This document shows, in pieces, positions 48,302 to 57,552 of a stretch of 64,000 nucleotides of DNA. Source of the stretch: Pseudomonadota bacterium (GTDB lineage: Bacteria; Pseudomonadota; Gammaproteobacteria; Burkholderiales; Burkholderiaceae_F); assembly GCA_021838715.1 (NCBI GenBank), contig JAKCCX010000003.1, positions 21,861 to 85,860 of the forward strand, given 5' to 3'. Position 1 is the first letter of the stretch; each line of letters opens with the position of its first letter. The position numbers and the translations under genes are program-made. The notes under the pieces were generated by a model. It searched no databases. It was not told the DNA's origin and saw nothing but the letters and a program-made list of their open reading frames with translations.

Positions 48302-48701
48302 CTTTCTGGGAATGCGGATCCGGAATCCGGAGCGCCGCTCATCAAGATTGATCGGAAAGGGTGCAAAGGGAGCCGGACCCGGCATACGCGCCTCGACGCG
48401 AAGTCCGGCCCGATTCCGGCACCGGATTCTTTCCGCCCGCGAAAAACAGCTCGCGCCCTCCACCCGCAAGAGCGGGATCTTAGCAGTCCGGCGGCCCCGA
48501 AACCGGCATTCAGGAAACCATTTCGTACCGACGCTCGCGAAACCGCGTCAGGCACGCGTCGACTACGCGGGTGTCACCCCCGGAATCGTAGATGCGGCCG
48601 CGATTGCGGACGCTGCATGCGAGCGGACCCGAGGGAAGGACTCCCCGAGCCGCTCCGCATCCTGCGGCACCCGCGCGACGCGGGCTGCCGTGATCGCCCG
48701 G
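48302..48701. other. 400-base gap upstream of tig
   Basis: No open frame here looks like a protein. It must carry the tig promoter. On the minus strand a TGCTAAGAT (-10-like; 48477-48482 is its core) lies about 176 bases before the tig ATG, followed downstream by a CCCGC/GCGGG hairpin at 48463-48476. Both are weak calls. Confidence 0.4.
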
Positions 48702-48893
48702 TCAGGCCTTGGTGTTGACGATCTGGCCGGTGACCTGGCCGTTGAGATTGGCGACCGGCGCGGAGACATGGCCTCCCCCGCCGGCGCTGCCGTCGCCATC
48801 GCCGTCAAAGCCGCTGGGTTGCTGAGGACGCGCGGGGGCCGCTTGACTCTGGACTGCGGTCGCCTGGGTTGCGGCAGTGGACGTAACCTGCAT
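48702..48893 (-). CDS. Small hypothetical protein, 63 aa
   Basis: Begins MQVTSTAATQATAVQSQ at an ATG with AAAGGAT 6 bases upstream. It is Ala/Thr/Gln-rich, then has an Asp/Gly stretch (DGDGDGSAGGGGHVSAPV), and ends in NLNGQVTGQIVNTKA. There is no signal peptide or membrane span. The last third resembles small uncharacterised betaproteobacterial proteins. It stands alone between tig and tRNA-Leu. Function unknown. Confidence 0.65.
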   Translation of the reverse strand: MQVTSTAATQATAVQSQAAPARPQQPSGFDGDGDGSAGGGGHVSAPVANLNGQVTGQIVNTKA

Positions 48894-49045
48894 GATGGAT
48901 CCTTTCGAAAGGGGTTGATCAGGAACTCCCTTTCGCGATATCGGACCCGGCGATGTAATCTTGAGTGTTACAGTGGGATTATTAGCGGCCGTTAAGCGTT
49001 TCCGCGGAAACGATGGAATCCGTGGCAGCAAGAAAACAAGGAGAC

Positions 49046-49130
49046 TGGTGCGCCCGGTCAGACTCGAACTGACAAGCCAAAAGGCGACGGCACCTAAAGC
49101 CGTTGCGGTTACCAATTTCGCCACGGGCGC
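49046..49130 (-). tRNA. tRNA-Leu (TAG)
   Basis: An 85-base class II cloverleaf on the minus strand: acceptor GCGCCCG pairs with CGGGCGC, discriminator A, and the 3' CCA is encoded. The anticodon loop is CTTTAGG with TAG, there is a long variable arm, and the T arm contains GTTCGAG. Confidence 0.96.
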
Positions 49131-49231
49131 AGCAACCCGATTCCCCGCCCGCCGGACCGGCCGCATCCACCGGTTTTGCCGCCCTGGCAGGAGAACCGCC
49201 GCCGAGGCGGTCCAATAACGAATTTTACCCC

Positions 49232-50080
49232 ATGACTGCAGACGAATACTGCCGGCAGATGGCCGGCGCAAGCGGATCCAGCCTCCACTACAGCCTGTTG
49301 TTCCTTCCTGCGCCCCGGCGCCGCGGAGTCGTGGCCCTGCACGCCTATTGGCAGCAGTTGCGCGAAGCCGCCGCGGGCGCTTCCGATCCGGCGATCGCCG
49401 GTGCCCAGCTCGCGTGGTGGCATGGCGAAGTGGACCGGCTGTATGCCGGGACCCCCCAACATCCGGTCACCCAGGCGCTGGCACCGCATCGGGACCTCGG
49501 CGGCCTCACCCGGCAGGGAATGCTCCAGGTCCTCGACGGCATGCGCATGGTCGCCGGCCCGGCGCGGTTTGCCGACGCCGCGGCACTGGCCCGCCACTGC
49601 CGCCTTGCGGCCGGATCGATCGCCGAGATGACGGCCGGCCTGTGCGGCATGCGCGAGCCGGCGACCGCCGACCACGCCCGCGCTCTGGGGGAAGGGCTGC
49701 AGATCGTCCACATCCTGCGCGAACTCGGCGAGGATGCGCGCCGCGGCCGCATCCGCCTTCCTCTCGATGACCTCGAACGCTTCGGTGTCGCCCCCGCGGA
49801 CCTTCTCGCGGGGCGATACGTCGACGGGTTCCTGCCGCTGATGCGCTGCGAGGCGCAGCGGGCGCGAGACGCATTCGCGGAGGCCGCGCGCAGCTTGCCG
49901 CCGGCGGATCCCCGCGCGCAGCATCCCGGCCGGATCATGGCGGCGATCCATATCGCGCTGCTCGACGAACTCGAACGGGATGGCTTCCGCGTACTGCACC
50001 AGCGTGTCGCGCTCACCCCGCTGCGCAAGCTCGCCATCGCCTGGCGGACCCGGATGTTTCCGCAGACGCGGGCGCGCTGA
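49232..50080 (+). CDS. Squalene/phytoene synthase-like protein with degenerate active site
   Basis: A 282-residue protein clearly of the squalene/phytoene synthase superfamily ([61 protein letters not shown]). However, the first Asp-rich Mg-diphosphate motif (family DDxxD in FCREVDDVVDE) is replaced by [11 protein letters not shown] at residues 39-49. The second (family NIxRDxxED) reads HILRELGED near residues 160-168. Prenyl-transferase activity is therefore doubtful. It resembles NDUFAF6-type non-catalytic members. The last 68 bases overlap the convergent chemoreceptor gene. Confidence 0.85.
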   Translation: MTADEYCRQMAGASGSSLHYSLLFLPAPRRRGVVALHAYWQQLREAAAGASDPAIAGAQLAWWHGEVDRLYAGTPQHPVTQALAPHRDLGGLTRQGMLQVLDGMRMVAGPARFADAAALARHCRLAAGSIAEMTAGLCGMREPATADHARALGEGLQIVHILRELGEDARRGRIRLPLDDLERFGVAPADLLAGRYVDGFLPLMRCEAQRARDAFAEAARSLPPADPRAQHPGRIMAAIHIALLDELERDGFRVLHQRVALTPLRKLAIAWRTRMFPQTRAR

Positions 50081-51635
50081 CGCGGAACATGGCCACCGAC
50101 GCCGCCAGTTCGTCCGCCTGACCCTGCAGGCTGCGCGCAGCGGCCGACCCCTGCTCGACCAGCGCCGCGTTCTGCTGCGTCACCCGATCGAGCTGCGCCA
50201 CCGCCTGATTGACCTGGCCGATGTCGCTGTTCTGCTCGGCGCTCGCGCGCGCGATCTCTCCCAGGAGGTCGGTCACGCGCTGCACCTGCGCAACCAGTTC
50301 GTGCAGGGTGTCCCCGGCGGCCGAAACCGTCTGGGCTCCGTTCTCGATCCTGCCGGTCGAATGCGAAATCAGGTTCTTGATCTCCTGGGCCGCCTGTGCG
50401 CAGCGCTGGGCGAGATTGCGCACCTCGGCCGCGACCACGGCGAACCCCCGGCCATGCGCGCCGGCGCGCGCGGCCTCGACCGCCGCGTTCAGAGCCAGAA
50501 TGTTCGTCTGAAATGCAATCCCGTCGATCACGCCGATGATCTCCGCCATCCTGCGGCTCGACGCGGTGATCTCGGCCATGGTGCGCACCACTTCGCCCAC
50601 CGCCAGTCCGCTGCGGTCGGCGGTTGCGGAAACGGTCGACGCAAGGGCATTTGCCTGATGCGCCGATGCCGAGCTCTGCGCCACCGCACCGGCGATCTGC
50701 TCCATCGACGCCACCGTCTGCTGCAGACTGCCGGCCTGCTGTTCCGTGCGGCTCGACAAATCCTGATTTCCTGCCGCGATCTCGCGCGACGCCGTCGCCA
50801 CCGAATCGACGCCGATGCGGACCCGCTGCACGACCGTGCGCAGGTTGACCACCATGCGCGCCAGGGCGTCCTGCAGCCGCGCCAACTCATCGCGCCCTAC
50901 GCTCCGCGGCTCGTGCGACAGATCACCCTGCGCAACGGCATCGGCGACGGCAACCGCCTCGGCCAACGGGCGCATGATGGAACGGGAGATGAGGATCCCC
51001 AACGCGAGCGACAGCATGATGCCCGCAATCGTCAGGGACACCTGTGCCACGCGGCTCAGGGAGTAGAACTTCGCGGTTTCCGCCGCGCTGCGTTCCGCGC
51101 TGCGGGTGCTCCATCCGACCAGTGCGCGCAACGCTTCGTCGACCGGGCCGATCGCGTCGCCGAAATCGCTGAATAGAAGCGCCCTCGCCTCGCGGTTGTC
51201 GCCCGATTTTGCGCCCGCGATCACGGCGACGATCTGGTCGAACGCACGGTCGTAGTCCGCGGCCGCCAGCTTCGCGACGATGGCGAGCTTCCGGTCCCTT
51301 TCCTCCCGCAAATCGAGCCGTCGAAGCGCCTCGGCCAGATCCTTGCGCTCCTCGTCGCGGTATCGCCGAGCCTGCCGAAGCGACTGCGCCCGCGTGTCTT
51401 CGTCGTCGGCAAGCATCGCGCTTCGGACCGCGCGGTCGGAATAGATCGCCGCCGACAGCGCCGCCGCGGAGACCTTCAAGCCCAACAGATCGCGTCCATA
51501 CATCGAAGCCGCATGGTCGTTCATCTTCGCCGTGATGACCACGCCCACGGTGCTGATCACCCCGCCGACCAGGGCGAGCAACACATACGACACGATCAGC
51601 CGTGTCCCGACGCCAATATTCGCCAACCACGCCAT
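50013..51635 (-). CDS. Methyl-accepting chemotaxis protein
   Basis: A 540-residue chemoreceptor. It has TM1 at about residues 10-35 ([20 protein letters not shown]), a four-helix periplasmic sensor, TM2 near 197-218, and a HAMP domain ([23 protein letters not shown]). The cytoplasmic signalling domain has the conserved tip [28 protein letters not shown] precedes the ATG at 51635. It lacks the NWETF-type CheR tether at its end; the last 23 codons are antisense to the neighbouring gene. Ligand unknown. Confidence 0.93.
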   Translation of the reverse strand: MAWLANIGVGTRLIVSYVLLALVGGVISTVGVVITAKMNDHAASMYGRDLLGLKVSAAALSAAIYSDRAVRSAMLADDEDTRAQSLRQARRYRDEERKDLAEALRRLDLREERDRKLAIVAKLAAADYDRAFDQIVAVIAGAKSGDNREARALLFSDFGDAIGPVDEALRALVGWSTRSAERSAAETAKFYSLSRVAQVSLTIAGIMLSLALGILISRSIMRPLAEAVAVADAVAQGDLSHEPRSVGRDELARLQDALARMVVNLRTVVQRVRIGVDSVATASREIAAGNQDLSSRTEQQAGSLQQTVASMEQIAGAVAQSSASAHQANALASTVSATADRSGLAVGEVVRTMAEITASSRRMAEIIGVIDGIAFQTNILALNAAVEAARAGAHGRGFAVVAAEVRNLAQRCAQAAQEIKNLISHSTGRIENGAQTVSAAGDTLHELVAQVQRVTDLLGEIARASAEQNSDIGQVNQAVAQLDRVTQQNAALVEQGSAAARSLQGQADELAASVAMFRVSAPASAETSGSARRWRACAAG

Positions 51636-51748
51636 GATCCCTCTCCCGGCCTTTTTGCACCGCACCATTGTCGCGAGGGACCGGCAGCGGGCTCCGCGGA
51701 AAAACGGCGGACGCGGATCGCTTTACCGAGGAAGGCGGCAACGAAACT

Positions 51749-53704
51749 TCATTGCGCCGTCACATGCTTCTGAAACCGCACCGGCACCGCCGGCACCGAC
51801 GCGAGCACCGACGGCTTGATCCTGCCGAGCACGTGCATCTCGCACGCCTTGCAGTCGAACTGCAGCGTCAGCCGCTCCTTGCCGTTGACCAGGGTCATGG
51901 GCTCCGCCCGCACCATCCCCTGCACGCCGATCACGCCTTTGGCCTGCTTGGGGCAAAGACTCAGCGAATACCGGATGCAATGCCGGGTGATCATCAGGCT
52001 CACCTCCCCGGTTTCCGCATGACTCTCGTACGCGGCCTCGATCATCTGCACGCCGTGCCGGCGATAGAACGCCGCCGCCTTGCCATTGGCGACATTCCCG
52101 AGATAGCTCAGGCTGTCCGCGGGATATTGCGGCGGCGGATCGACCGGCGCCTTGCGCGGCAATCGCGCCCATCCCCGGGCGCGCCGGGCCTCGAGCAGGG
52201 ACACCGCATCGCGGCGCCAGGCGTTGGCAACCGATGCGGGGACGAAGCGCGGTGCGCGCCACGCGATGTCCGGCTCCGCTTCGGCGACGAACGCGGTGTT
52301 GCCGAGCTTGCCCAGGGCCCCGCGCAAGACCTCCGCTGCACGCGCACCGTCCTGGGCCGGCTCGAACTCCTGCGGCGCGGCGACCGCGACCGCATTGCCG
52401 TCGCCGTCGCGCAGATGCAGCCGCAGCACCCCATCCTCCTCGCGCAACGACCAGCGCACGCCGATCCGCCGCTCGGCGCTCTGGCCGTCCAGCATGCGGT
52501 TCCACGCCGCATCGCGATTGCGCGCAATCTCGGTGCCGGCGCGCAACTCGGGGCACTGGGCAAGCGACTGATTGGGTTCGATGCGCCAGCGGCGCGGGCC
52601 GATGCGCACGGCGCGATTGACCTGCAGGCCGCTCAGGTCCTTCTGCAGCGTGTAGTAGGTCAAGCCGTCGCCGTTGTTCAGCGCGACGTCTTCGCCCGCG
52701 GTCTCGACCTCAATGTGGTCGGGCGCGACCCGGGCTACGTGGCCGACCGGGATCCCGGCGTGCTTGGGCGTATCGAACGAGCCGATCGCATCGCTGCGCC
52801 CCTGCACGAAGTAGTCGGTGTGGCCGCGCTGGAAATTGCGCGCCGGATCGGGCGTGAAGAGGAACCGGCAACGACCGCTGCTCGCCGCCTGCAGGTCGCC
52901 CCGCCGCGCAAGGATCGCATCGAGCCCCTGCCGATAATGAGCAGTGACGTTCTTGACGTACGCCATGTCCTTGTAGCGACCCTCGATCTTGAACGAGCGC
53001 ACGCCCGCATCGATCAACGCCTCCAGGTTCTCCGTCTGGTCGTTGTCCTTGAGCGACAACAGATGCCGGTCGTGCGCAACCACCCGGCCCTGGGTGTCGG
53101 TGAGCGTATAGGGAAGCCGGCAGGGCTGCGAACAATCGCCCCGGTTGGCGCTGCGCCCGGTCTGCGCGTGGCTGAGATAGCACTGCCCGCTGTAGGCCAC
53201 GCACAAGGCGCCGTGAATGAAGAATTCCAGCACCGTGTCGGCGGGCACGGCGCCGGCGATTCCGGCAATCTGCGGCAGGGACAGCTCGCGCGCCAGTACG
53301 ATCTGCGAAAACCCGACATCGGCCAGGAAACGGGCCTTCTCCGGGCTGCGGATGTCCGCCTGCGTGCTCGCATGCAACTGGATGGGCGGCAGATCGAGTT
53401 CGAGCACGCCCATGTCCTGCACGATGAGCGCATCGACGCCGGCGTCGTACAGTTCCCAGATCAGCGTGCGCGCCGGTTCGAGTTCGTCGTCGCGCAAGAT
53501 CGTGTTGAGCGTCGCGAAGATCCGGGCGTTGTACCGGTGCGCGTGCGCGGTGAGGCGTGCGATGTCGGCGACCGCATTGCCGGCGCTCGCGCGCGCGCCG
53601 AAGGCCGGTCCGCCGATGTAGACGGCATCGGCACCGTGATTGACCGCTTCGATGCCGATCTCGGCATTGGCCGCGGGCGCGAGCAGTTCGATTTCGGAAC
53701 GCAT
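51749..53704 (-). CDS. rlhA: RlhA-type peptidase U32 family protein
   Basis: A 651-residue U32-family protein. The signature EFFIHGALCVAYSGQCYLS with nearby CSQPCR lies around residues 165-197 and binds Fe-S. It also has the N-terminal TIM barrel (ELLAPAANAEIGIEAVNHGADAVYIGG, in part). The long C-terminal extension matches RlhA/YdcP, which hydroxylates C2501 of 23S rRNA using prephenate. It is followed upstream by an MFS gene on the same strand, 8 bases apart. The enzyme assignment is by length and domain layout. Confidence 0.87.
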   Translation of the reverse strand: MRSEIELLAPAANAEIGIEAVNHGADAVYIGGPAFGARASAGNAVADIARLTAHAHRYNARIFATLNTILRDDELEPARTLIWELYDAGVDALIVQDMGVLELDLPPIQLHASTQADIRSPEKARFLADVGFSQIVLARELSLPQIAGIAGAVPADTVLEFFIHGALCVAYSGQCYLSHAQTGRSANRGDCSQPCRLPYTLTDTQGRVVAHDRHLLSLKDNDQTENLEALIDAGVRSFKIEGRYKDMAYVKNVTAHYRQGLDAILARRGDLQAASSGRCRFLFTPDPARNFQRGHTDYFVQGRSDAIGSFDTPKHAGIPVGHVARVAPDHIEVETAGEDVALNNGDGLTYYTLQKDLSGLQVNRAVRIGPRRWRIEPNQSLAQCPELRAGTEIARNRDAAWNRMLDGQSAERRIGVRWSLREEDGVLRLHLRDGDGNAVAVAAPQEFEPAQDGARAAEVLRGALGKLGNTAFVAEAEPDIAWRAPRFVPASVANAWRRDAVSLLEARRARGWARLPRKAPVDPPPQYPADSLSYLGNVANGKAAAFYRRHGVQMIEAAYESHAETGEVSLMITRHCIRYSLSLCPKQAKGVIGVQGMVRAEPMTLVNGKERLTLQFDCKACEMHVLGRIKPSVLASVPAVPVRFQKHVTAQ

Positions 53705-53712
53705 GAGATTTT

Positions 53713-54930
53713 TCACCTTCCCTCGCTTGCGCCCGCCTCTCCCGAGGAGGAGGCGGGCGTTTGGGACTGCACCGCGATGGCCGCCAGGACGGCAAACGCA
53801 GCGCCCGCCACGAACGTTCCGACAGGCCCGACGCGATCCCACAGCACGCCTGCCAGCACGCTGGCGGCCAACCCGGTGAAACCGCCCACCAGGTTGAACA
53901 TGCCGAACGCGGTTCCACGCAGGTCGGCGGGCGCCGCATCGGCCACCATCCGCGACAGCAGGCCCTGCGTGAACGCCAGATGCAGGCCCCAGAGCCCGAT
54001 GCCGATCCATACCCAGGCGCCACTGCCGCGCCAGGCAAGCACACCGTCCGCGACGACGAGCAGCGCCAGGCCGATCCGGAGCAAGGCGTGGTGGTTGCCC
54101 CCGCGATCGGAGAGCTTGCCCATCGGATAGGCCGCCACCCCATACACCACGTTCATCGCCACCAGCACCAAGGGCGACAGCGCGATCGCCAGGCCGCCCT
54201 CCTGGGCGCGCAGGATCAGGAACGCCTCGCTGAAATGCGCCAGACCGACCAGCGCACCGAACAGCACGACGCGCCAATACCTCGCTCCCAGGCGGGCGAG
54301 ATTCGCCCGGGACATTGGGTTCGCCGCCGGCGCGTGGGGACGCTCCGGCGGCTCGCGCACCCCCAGAGCGAGGACCACCACGCACAATGCCGCCGGAATC
54401 ACCGCGACCCGGAACACCGCGCGGAAATCGTCGTGCCACAAGGCCATCAACCCGATGGCGAACAACGGACCGGCGAATGCGCCCACGGTATCGAGGGACT
54501 GCCGCAGGCCGAATGCCGCGCCCCGCTGCTCCGGCGGCACGATGTCGGCAATCAGCGCGTCCCGCGGCGCGCCGCGGATGCCTTTGCCGATCCGATCCAC
54601 CACCCGGGCGGCCAACACCGTACCGGCGCTCGTCGCGATCACGAAGAGCGGCTTGGTGGCGGCGCTCATCGCGTAGCCGAACACCGTCAGCGGCTTGCGC
54701 CGCCGCCGGCGATCGGACAGCATGCCCGCGAATACCTTGATGACGAGCGCCGTCGCTTCCGCGAACCCCTCGATCACGCCCAAGGTCGCCGCGCTCGCGC
54801 CCAGGCCCGCGACGAGGAACACCGGCAGCAGGCCGTGGATCATCTCGGACGACGTATCCATCAGCAGGCTGACCAGCCCCAGCGCCCAGATCGCGCGCGG
54901 CAAGCTCCGCTGCATTGCAACCGCCTTCAC
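53713..54930 (-). CDS. MFS transporter
   Basis: A 405-residue, 12-span major-facilitator protein. It has the loop 2-3 motif GMLSDRRRRRKPLTVFGYAM and the later RVVDRIGKGIRGAPRDALIAD, typical of a small group of MFS efflux proteins. Start is a GTG at 54930 with GGGGAGG 5 bases upstream; an ATG at 54915 is the alternative. A GC-rich hairpin lies inside its last codons. Substrate unknown. Confidence 0.88.
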   Translation of the reverse strand: MKAVAMQRSLPRAIWALGLVSLLMDTSSEMIHGLLPVFLVAGLGASAATLGVIEGFAEATALVIKVFAGMLSDRRRRRKPLTVFGYAMSAATKPLFVIATSAGTVLAARVVDRIGKGIRGAPRDALIADIVPPEQRGAAFGLRQSLDTVGAFAGPLFAIGLMALWHDDFRAVFRVAVIPAALCVVVLALGVREPPERPHAPAANPMSRANLARLGARYWRVVLFGALVGLAHFSEAFLILRAQEGGLAIALSPLVLVAMNVVYGVAAYPMGKLSDRGGNHHALLRIGLALLVVADGVLAWRGSGAWVWIGIGLWGLHLAFTQGLLSRMVADAAPADLRGTAFGMFNLVGGFTGLAASVLAGVLWDRVGPVGTFVAGAAFAVLAAIAVQSQTPASSSGEAGASEGR

Positions 54931-54964
54931 CTACGCCTCCCCTGCAAGCAGGAGCGGGAAATTC

Positions 54965-56362
54965 TCAGATCTGTGCCAGCGCATCGTCCACCCGCTCCAC
55001 CGCAACGACCTCCAGGCCCTCGATCGCCTGCCGCGGCGCATTCGCTTTGGGGATGATCGCGCGCGAAAACCCGAGCTTCGCCGCTTCCCGCAGGCGTTCC
55101 TGACCACGCGGCGCCGGGCGCACCTCGCCGGCCAGCCCGACCTCGCCGAAGGCCACCACGCCACGCGGCACGGCGCGGTTGCGCAGCGAAGAACTCACCG
55201 CCAGCAGCACCGCCAGATCCGCCGCCGGCTCCTCGATGCGCACGCCACCTACCGCATTGACGAAGACGTCCTGGTCGAACGTGGCCACGCCGGCGTGCCG
55301 ACTCATCACCGCCAGCAGCATCGCCAGCCGTTGCGCATCCAGCCCCACGCACAGGCGGCGTGGATTGGGAACGTGCGCCGCATCGACCAGCGCCTGGATC
55401 TCCACCAACAGCGGTCGCGTGCCCTCCTGCGTGACCAGCACGCAGGACCCCGGCACCTGCCCGCCCTTGCCGTCGGCGCCGTGATGCGAAAGGAAGAGCG
55501 CCGACGGGTTGGCCACGCCGCGCAGGCCGCGGTCGGTCATTGCGAACACCCCCAGCTCGTGGATCGCGCCGAAGCGGTTCTTGAACGCCCGCACGAGACG
55601 GAATGCGGAATGGCTGTCGCCCTCGAAGTAGAGCACCGTGTCGACCATGTGTTCGAGCACGCGCGGGCCGGCCAGCGCCCCTTCCTTGGTGACGTGGCCG
55701 ACCAGGACCAGGCTGGTGCGGCTCTGTTTGGCCCAGCGCGTGAGCGCGGCCGCGCACTCGCGCACCTGCGCCACCGACCCCGGCGCCGAGCCGAGTTGCG
55801 GCGAATACAGCGTCTGGATCGAATCGACCACCGCCACCCGCGGCCGCTCGCGATCGAGCGCCGCCAGGATCCGGTCGAGGTCGATCTCCGCGGCGATGCG
55901 CAGGGCCGCCAGCCCCGTCGCTTCGATGCCCAGACGGCGGGCGCGCAATGCGACCTGCCCCACCGATTCCTCGCCGCTCACGTACAGGACCGGCACCTCG
56001 CTGCGGGCGATGGTGGCCAGCGACTGCAGCAGCAGCGTGGACTTGCCGATCCCGGGATCGCCGCCGATCAGCACCACCCCGCCCTCGACCAGACCGCCGC
56101 CCAGCACGCGGTCGAACTCCTCGATGCCGCTCGCCGTGCGATCGAACCGCTCCACCGCCACGTCAGCCAGCGGCATCACCTCCGCCGAGGGCGCCAGGCC
56201 GTCGCGCAGCGCCGACGCCCGCAGGGGGCCGGCAACCGCCGCCGCTTCCTGCAAGGTGTTCCAGGCGTCGCAATGTGGACATTGCCCGGACCATTTGGCG
56301 CTCGCCGCGCCGCAGGCATTGCATACATAGCGCACTGCGCTGCGCGCCGCGCCGCGGCTCAT
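54965..56362 (-). CDS. radA: RadA, DNA repair / branch migration ATPase
   Basis: A 465-residue protein. It has the N-terminal zinc finger (YVCNACGAASAKWSGQCPHCDAW), a RecA-like ATPase with Walker A GGDPGIGKSTLL and the RadA-specific FKNRFG motif, and a C-terminal Lon-like domain lacking the protease Ser-Lys pair. It extends recombination intermediates. The start overlaps the alr stop (ATGA). Confidence 0.97.
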   Translation of the reverse strand: MSRGAARSAVRYVCNACGAASAKWSGQCPHCDAWNTLQEAAAVAGPLRASALRDGLAPSAEVMPLADVAVERFDRTASGIEEFDRVLGGGLVEGGVVLIGGDPGIGKSTLLLQSLATIARSEVPVLYVSGEESVGQVALRARRLGIEATGLAALRIAAEIDLDRILAALDRERPRVAVVDSIQTLYSPQLGSAPGSVAQVRECAAALTRWAKQSRTSLVLVGHVTKEGALAGPRVLEHMVDTVLYFEGDSHSAFRLVRAFKNRFGAIHELGVFAMTDRGLRGVANPSALFLSHHGADGKGGQVPGSCVLVTQEGTRPLLVEIQALVDAAHVPNPRRLCVGLDAQRLAMLLAVMSRHAGVATFDQDVFVNAVGGVRIEEPAADLAVLLAVSSSLRNRAVPRGVVAFGEVGLAGEVRPAPRGQERLREAAKLGFSRAIIPKANAPRQAIEGLEVVAVERVDDALAQI

Positions 56363-57477
56363 TCCGGCCGCTCCCGCGCCCGTGCCGGCAGACCGCTCAG
56401 CAGTTCGTAGCCGATGGTCCCTGCCCGCTCCGCGACTTCGTCGACACCGATCCGCACGCCCCACAACTCCACGGCGTCGCCGCAGGCCGCCGACGGCATG
56501 TCGGTCAGGTCGACGGCGATCATGTCCATCGACACCCGGCCAACCAAGGGAACGCGGGCGCCGCCTGCCGCACTCTCCACCCAGACCGGGGTGCCGTCGG
56601 GCGCCGAACGCGGATATCCGTCGGCATAGCCGCACGCCACGATCCCGATCCGGCTGGGCCGTTGCGCCGTCCAGCGGCTGCCGTAGCCCACCGGCTGCCC
56701 CGGCGCCAGATCCCGCACCGCCAGCAACCGCGAGTGCAGCCGCATCGCCGGGCGCAATCCCAGGTCGGCAGCGGCGATGCCGGCGACGGGCGACGCGCCG
56801 TACAGCGCGATTCCGGGCCGCACGAATTCCATACCCGCCGGAACATCGTCGGCCGGATGGAGGAACAAGGCCGCCGAATTCGATACGCTCCAGGCTCCGG
56901 TCCATTGCGGAATCCGCGCGCGCAAGGCCTGCCATTGCGATGTCACCGACGGTCCCGACCCATCCCGGCGGTCGGCATTGGCGAGATGGGTCATCAGCGC
57001 CTCGATCCGGACGTGCGCGAGCGCGGCGAGGCGATCGAACGCGGCGCGCGCCTCGTCGGCGGCGAACCCCAGGCGGTTCATGCCGGTGTCGAACTTGCAG
57101 TAGACGCCCACCGGCCTGGCGGGCCGCAGGCGCTCGAGCATGGCGATCTGTTCGAAGCCGTGCACGACGACGGTGAGATCGAGTTCCGCAACCAGTGCGA
57201 AGTCGCGGTGCTCGAACACCCCTTCCAGCAGCAGGATCGGCTTGCGCCAGCCGGCTGCGCGCGCCCGTTGCGCCTCATCGGTTTCGAGGAGCGCGAGGCC
57301 GTCGGCGTCCGCAAAGGCCCGCACGGCGTTCTCGATGCCATGGCCGTACGCGTTGGCCTTGACGACGGCCCAGATGCCGCGGGCGCCGGCGCGCGCGCGG
57401 GCCTGGGCGAGGTTGTGGGCCATCGCCGACCGATCGACGAGGACTTGCAGGGGACGGGACGAGGAAAGCGCGGGCAC
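56359..57477 (-). CDS. alr: Alr, alanine racemase
   Basis: A 372-residue fold-type III PLP enzyme making D-alanine for peptidoglycan. It has the PLP Lys in WAVVKANAYGHG, the C-terminal beta domain, and the second catalytic Tyr in the LSGYGSRW-like region (VGYGSRW). No ATG fits: I use a GTG at 57477; a TTG at 57492 is possible. Neither has a clear ribosome site. It is divergent from lplT across a short gap. Confidence 0.93.
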   Translation of the reverse strand: MPALSSSRPLQVLVDRSAMAHNLAQARARAGARGIWAVVKANAYGHGIENAVRAFADADGLALLETDEAQRARAAGWRKPILLLEGVFEHRDFALVAELDLTVVVHGFEQIAMLERLRPARPVGVYCKFDTGMNRLGFAADEARAAFDRLAALAHVRIEALMTHLANADRRDGSGPSVTSQWQALRARIPQWTGAWSVSNSAALFLHPADDVPAGMEFVRPGIALYGASPVAGIAAADLGLRPAMRLHSRLLAVRDLAPGQPVGYGSRWTAQRPSRIGIVACGYADGYPRSAPDGTPVWVESAAGGARVPLVGRVSMDMIAVDLTDMPSAACGDAVELWGVRIGVDEVAERAGTIGYELLSGLPARARERPE

Positions 57478-57552
57478 GGCGGAAGAAGGCAAGGCGGGTA
57501 TGCAAGAATAACCCCTTTTTCCTCCTTTTTCGGGAGACTTCGCATCAACCCT

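Noticed and set aside
53728..53757. GC-rich inverted repeat as another member of the dispersed intergenic family
   Set aside because: It lies inside the last codons of the MFS gene and its arms (CGCCCGCCTC) differ from the family.
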